Assembly: GCF_009793335.1 (NCBI RefSeq)
Contig: NZ_WING01000001.1
Span: 3,906,001 to 3,970,000, forward strand
From: Actinomadura sp. J1-007
GTDB taxonomy: Bacteria > Actinomycetota > Actinomycetes > Streptosporangiales > Streptosporangiaceae
Reading direction: 5' to 3'
DNA: 64,000 nt
Shown here: one piece after another, positions 61,894-64,000 of the stretch
How positions within the stretch are numbered: the stretch's first letter is position 1
How the letters are laid out: each line of letters begins with the position of its first letter
Notes under the pieces: model-generated
The model's input: the letters and a program-made list of their open reading frames with translations, nothing else
Databases searched by the model: none
What the model was told of the DNA's origin: nothing
Made by a program: the position numbers and the translations under genes

Positions 61894-63189
61894 TCACGCC
61901 ACGGCTCCCGCGCCGAGCGCGGCGTCCGCGCCGGCGGTGACGTCGCGGACGAAGCGGGCGGTCTCCCGCATCGCCGCGTTCGCCTCCGGGAGGACGCGGT
62001 TGAGGATCTGGAAGACGTGCATCTGGCCCTTCCAGACCTGGAGTTCGCAGTCGGCGCCCGCCGCCGCGAGGGCCTCGGCGAGCGCCTCGGCCTCCGGGCG
62101 CAGCACCTCGGCGCCGCCGACCTGGATCAGCACCGGCGGCGCCTCGTCCCATCCGCAGGTGAGCAGGGCCAGCCGCGGGTCGTCGAATCCGGCCGGCCCC
62201 ACTACGAGACGCGCGACCCGTTGGGCCGCGGAGGCACTGATGTACGCGTCGCGCGTGCCGTGCTGGGCACGCGTGGACAGCTCGCAGGTCAGGTCGACCC
62301 ACGGGGAGAACAGGACCGTCCCGGCGGGCCTCGGCAGGCCCGCGCGGCAGATCTCGGCGGTCAGCGCCGCCGCCAGGTGCCCGCCCGCCGAGTCGCCCGC
62401 GACGACGATCCCGGACGCCGGGATCCCGCGCGTCAGCAGCCAGCGGTACGCGGCGAGCGCGTCCTCCAGCGGCGCCGGGAACGGGTGCTCGGGCGCGAGC
62501 CGGTAGCGGGCCGCGAGCACCGGCAGGCCGGTGTCGAGCGCGAGCCGCGAGGTGATCGGCCGGTGCGTCCGCGGCGAGCACACGACGTACCCGCCGCCGT
62601 GCAGGTAGAGGATCGCGCCGGGCGGCGACTCCTCCTCGGCGCCGCGGGTGACGACCCACTCGCCGACGACGGGACGGCGCACCCCGGCGACCTCGACCTG
62701 CGGGTCGTACAGCGGCCGGACGCGCACCCGCTGGGTGTGCCGCATCAGCAGGGACGCGGCGTCCACGGTCGAGCGCGCGGTGCGCAGGCCGCGCGCGCGG
62801 CCGGGCACGTGGTGCAGGAACGGGAAGACGCCGAGCCGGAGGGCACCGGAGATGGCGCGGCTGCGGACGCTCGGCCGCCGCTCACCGAACCGCCGCTCAC
62901 CGAACGGCCGCTCGCCGAACGGATGTGCACCGGACGGCTGAGCCCCGGACGGCTGAGCCCCGGACGGGTGTGCGCCGGACGGGGGTGCGCCGGACGGGCG
63001 GGCCCCGGACGGGGGTGCTCCGGCCGGGCGGGTGCCGGGCGGGTGCTCGGACGGTTCGCCGTCGGGCGGCGCGGGCTGCGGGGTGGCCTGCGACCGGGGG
63101 GTCTGGGCGGCCTCGGTGCCGGCTGCCGTGCCGAGCGGCAGAGGGGTCACCTCCGCCGGGGCCGGGAGGGGAGTCGCGAGTCCATTCAC
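61894..63189 (-). CDS. Alpha/beta hydrolase of the hormone-sensitive-lipase family, with N-terminal pentapeptide repeats
   Basis: A 431-residue esterase. The catalytic core (from about 130) shows the oxyanion motif YLHGGGYVV, LAARYRLAPEHPFPAP, nucleophile GDSAGGHLA, the acid position in VGGAEVLRPEA (Glu), and His in GQMHVFQ. Residues 55-104 are ten tandem five-residue repeats of the types PSGAx and (P/R)FGER, preceded by a Pro/Thr-rich head, so the first 110 residues are probably disordered. GTG at 63189; no better start lies after the repeats. Confidence 0.88.
   Translation of the reverse strand: MNGLATPLPAPAEVTPLPLGTAAGTEAAQTPRSQATPQPAPPDGEPSEHPPGTRPAGAPPSGARPSGAPPSGAHPSGAQPSGAQPSGAHPFGERPFGERRFGERRPSVRSRAISGALRLGVFPFLHHVPGRARGLRTARSTVDAASLLMRHTQRVRVRPLYDPQVEVAGVRRPVVGEWVVTRGAEEESPPGAILYLHGGGYVVCSPRTHRPITSRLALDTGLPVLAARYRLAPEHPFPAPLEDALAAYRWLLTRGIPASGIVVAGDSAGGHLAAALTAEICRAGLPRPAGTVLFSPWVDLTCELSTRAQHGTRDAYISASAAQRVARLVVGPAGFDDPRLALLTCGWDEAPPVLIQVGGAEVLRPEAEALAEALAAAGADCELQVWKGQMHVFQILNRVLPEANAAMRETARFVRDVTAGADAALGAGAVA
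62878..63027 (-). repeat. Ten tandem 15-bp repeats in the esterase gene
   Basis: Units of 15 bp encode PAGAP, PSGAR, PSGAP, PSGAH, PSGAQ (twice), PSGAH, then PFGER (twice) and RFGER. On the plus strand they appear as repeats of the kind GCCGGACGG and CGCTCACCGAAC. The frame is kept throughout. Confidence 0.9.
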
Positions 63190-63402
63190 ACCCCATGTCG
63201 TGTTTCCGTGTTGTTACGTGGGATACCCATCCTTGGCGCTTTGTTCACGTCACAACTTCTTTACGACGTTCGGCGCGTCCGCCCGCGAGGCCGTTGCGAA
63301 CGGTCCGGGACCGTTCCGACCAGGGACGCGAGTACCGCGGTGCGGCTGTGATCCGGGCCACGCGGTCCGGCGGCGGGGCGGGACGGGCGATAGCGTGAGC
63401 CC

Positions 63403-64000
63403 ATGAGCAGCGCCTCGTCCCCGGCACCCGAGAACTCCGGGCCCAGGCCCCAAGCCCCCGTCGGCTGCGGCCTCGACATCTTCTGGGACGACCGGCTCAC
63501 CTCGTACGACTTCGGCCCCGGCCACCCGATGAACCCGATCCGGGTCGAGCTGACCATGGCGCTCGCCCGCGAGCTCGGGGTCCCGGACCCGCCCAACGTG
63601 GCGACGCGGACGTTCGACGCGGCGTCCGACGAACTCCTCCGCACGGTGCACGAGGAGGAGTACATCGCGGCGGTCAGGCACGCCGGGGCGACCGGGCTGA
63701 CCGAGCCGCGGCACGGCCTCGGCACCCCGGACAACCCGGTCTTCCTCGGCATGCACGAGGCGTCCGCGCTGGTCGTCGGCGGTTCGGTCGCCGCGGCCGA
63801 GGCGGTGTGGACGGGCCGCGCCGAGCACGCCGCCAACATCGCGGGCGGCCTCCACCACGCGCTGCGCGGCGCCGCGAGCGGGTTCTGCGTCTACAACGAC
63901 CCGGCCGTCGCGATCGCCCGGCTGCTCGCCTCCGGCGCCGAACGCGTCGCGTACGTCGACATCGACGTCCACCACGGCGACGGCGTGCAGGCCGCGTTCT
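63403..64000 (+). CDS. Acetoin utilisation AcuC / class I histone deacetylase-like protein, 5' part
   Basis: The first 199 residues of a zinc deacetylase; the gene runs off the window. After a 20-residue Pro/Ser-rich start come YDFGPGHPMNPIR, TVHEEEYIAAV, NIAGGLHHALRGAASGFCVYND and YVDIDVHHGDGVQ, which hold the active-site His pair and the zinc-binding Asp and His. ATG at 63403. It probably removes acetyl groups from proteins such as acetyl-CoA synthetase. Confidence 0.92.
   Translation, partial: MSSASSPAPENSGPRPQAPVGCGLDIFWDDRLTSYDFGPGHPMNPIRVELTMALARELGVPDPPNVATRTFDAASDELLRTVHEEEYIAAVRHAGATGLTEPRHGLGTPDNPVFLGMHEASALVVGGSVAAAEAVWTGRAEHAANIAGGLHHALRGAASGFCVYNDPAVAIARLLASGAERVAYVDIDVHHGDGVQAAF

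Overview
The window is chromosomal DNA of a very GC-rich actinomycete. Lsr2, a chaplin-like protein, an XRE/DUF397/ATPase regulator set, FtsH with an HEGGH zinc site, two cytochromes P450, an LCP protein, DisA and many GTG/TTG starts all fit the order Streptosporangiales, and an Actinomadura-like genus is my best guess. The order ftsH-fol genes ... lone nuoD ... panC-panD-nadB-nadC-coaX ... lysS ... lsr2-clpC ... disA-radA resembles the ftsH-to-clpC stretch of Streptomyces coelicolor as I remember it; that comparison is from memory. I see no insertion sequence, prophage, CRISPR array, tRNA or rRNA.

Layout. 1-5.7 kb: ftsH, then a folate operon (folE, folP, an NTF2-like gene, folB, folK, DUF3180) in which nearly every junction is a stop/start overlap. 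5.7-8.6 kb: a TetR regulator divergent from an LLM flavin/F420 oxidoreductase, and a stand-alone nuoD. 8.6-16 kb: two PH-domain membrane proteins, a P450, a MidA-type methyltransferase and a two-component pair. 16-20.3 kb: a chaplin-like protein, a MacB-type ABC transporter and a small secreted protein. 20.6-26.5 kb: cofactor genes (DUF2520 protein, a 33-codon leader ORF, panC, panD, nadB, nadC, coaX). 26.5-35 kb: an anti-sigma-type ATPase divergent from XRE-DUF397-DUF397, MFS and LysR genes divergent around a palindrome, lysS, a second P450 and a LacI regulator. 35.5-47 kb: a small LuxR-type protein, an NlpC/P60 hydrolase behind a c-di-AMP riboswitch, an argA-like gene, two RDD proteins, lsr2, clpC, an amidase, an HTH-nucleotidyltransferase fusion and a penicillin-interacting-type serine hydrolase. 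47-64 kb: hydrolases, mutY, disA, radA, a methyltransferase, a sugar isomerase/TetR pair, an ABC exporter, LCP, proline dehydrogenase, proC, an esterase and the start of an acuC-like deacetylase gene.

How parts work together. disA makes c-di-AMP, and a clear ydaO-type c-di-AMP riboswitch precedes the RipA-like NlpC/P60 gene, so synthase and effector lie about 13 kb apart. folE-folP-folB-folK covers pterin and folate synthesis. panC/panD/coaX serve CoA synthesis and nadB/nadC serve NAD synthesis. MidA-family enzymes methylate the NuoD homologue of complex I in mitochondria, and here a MidA homologue lies 4 kb from a lone nuoD.

Sequence quality matters to any reader of this window. At least five genes (folK, the LLM oxidoreductase, nadB, the second RDD gene, and the tetR gene at 5.8 kb through loss of its stop) are each repaired by adding one C to a run of five Cs in the coding strand. 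A sixth, the amidase, is repaired by adding one C to a run of four. This points to a systematic homopolymer undercall rather than six pseudogenes. Coordinates below are those of the given sequence; protein lengths for these genes are for the repaired frame.
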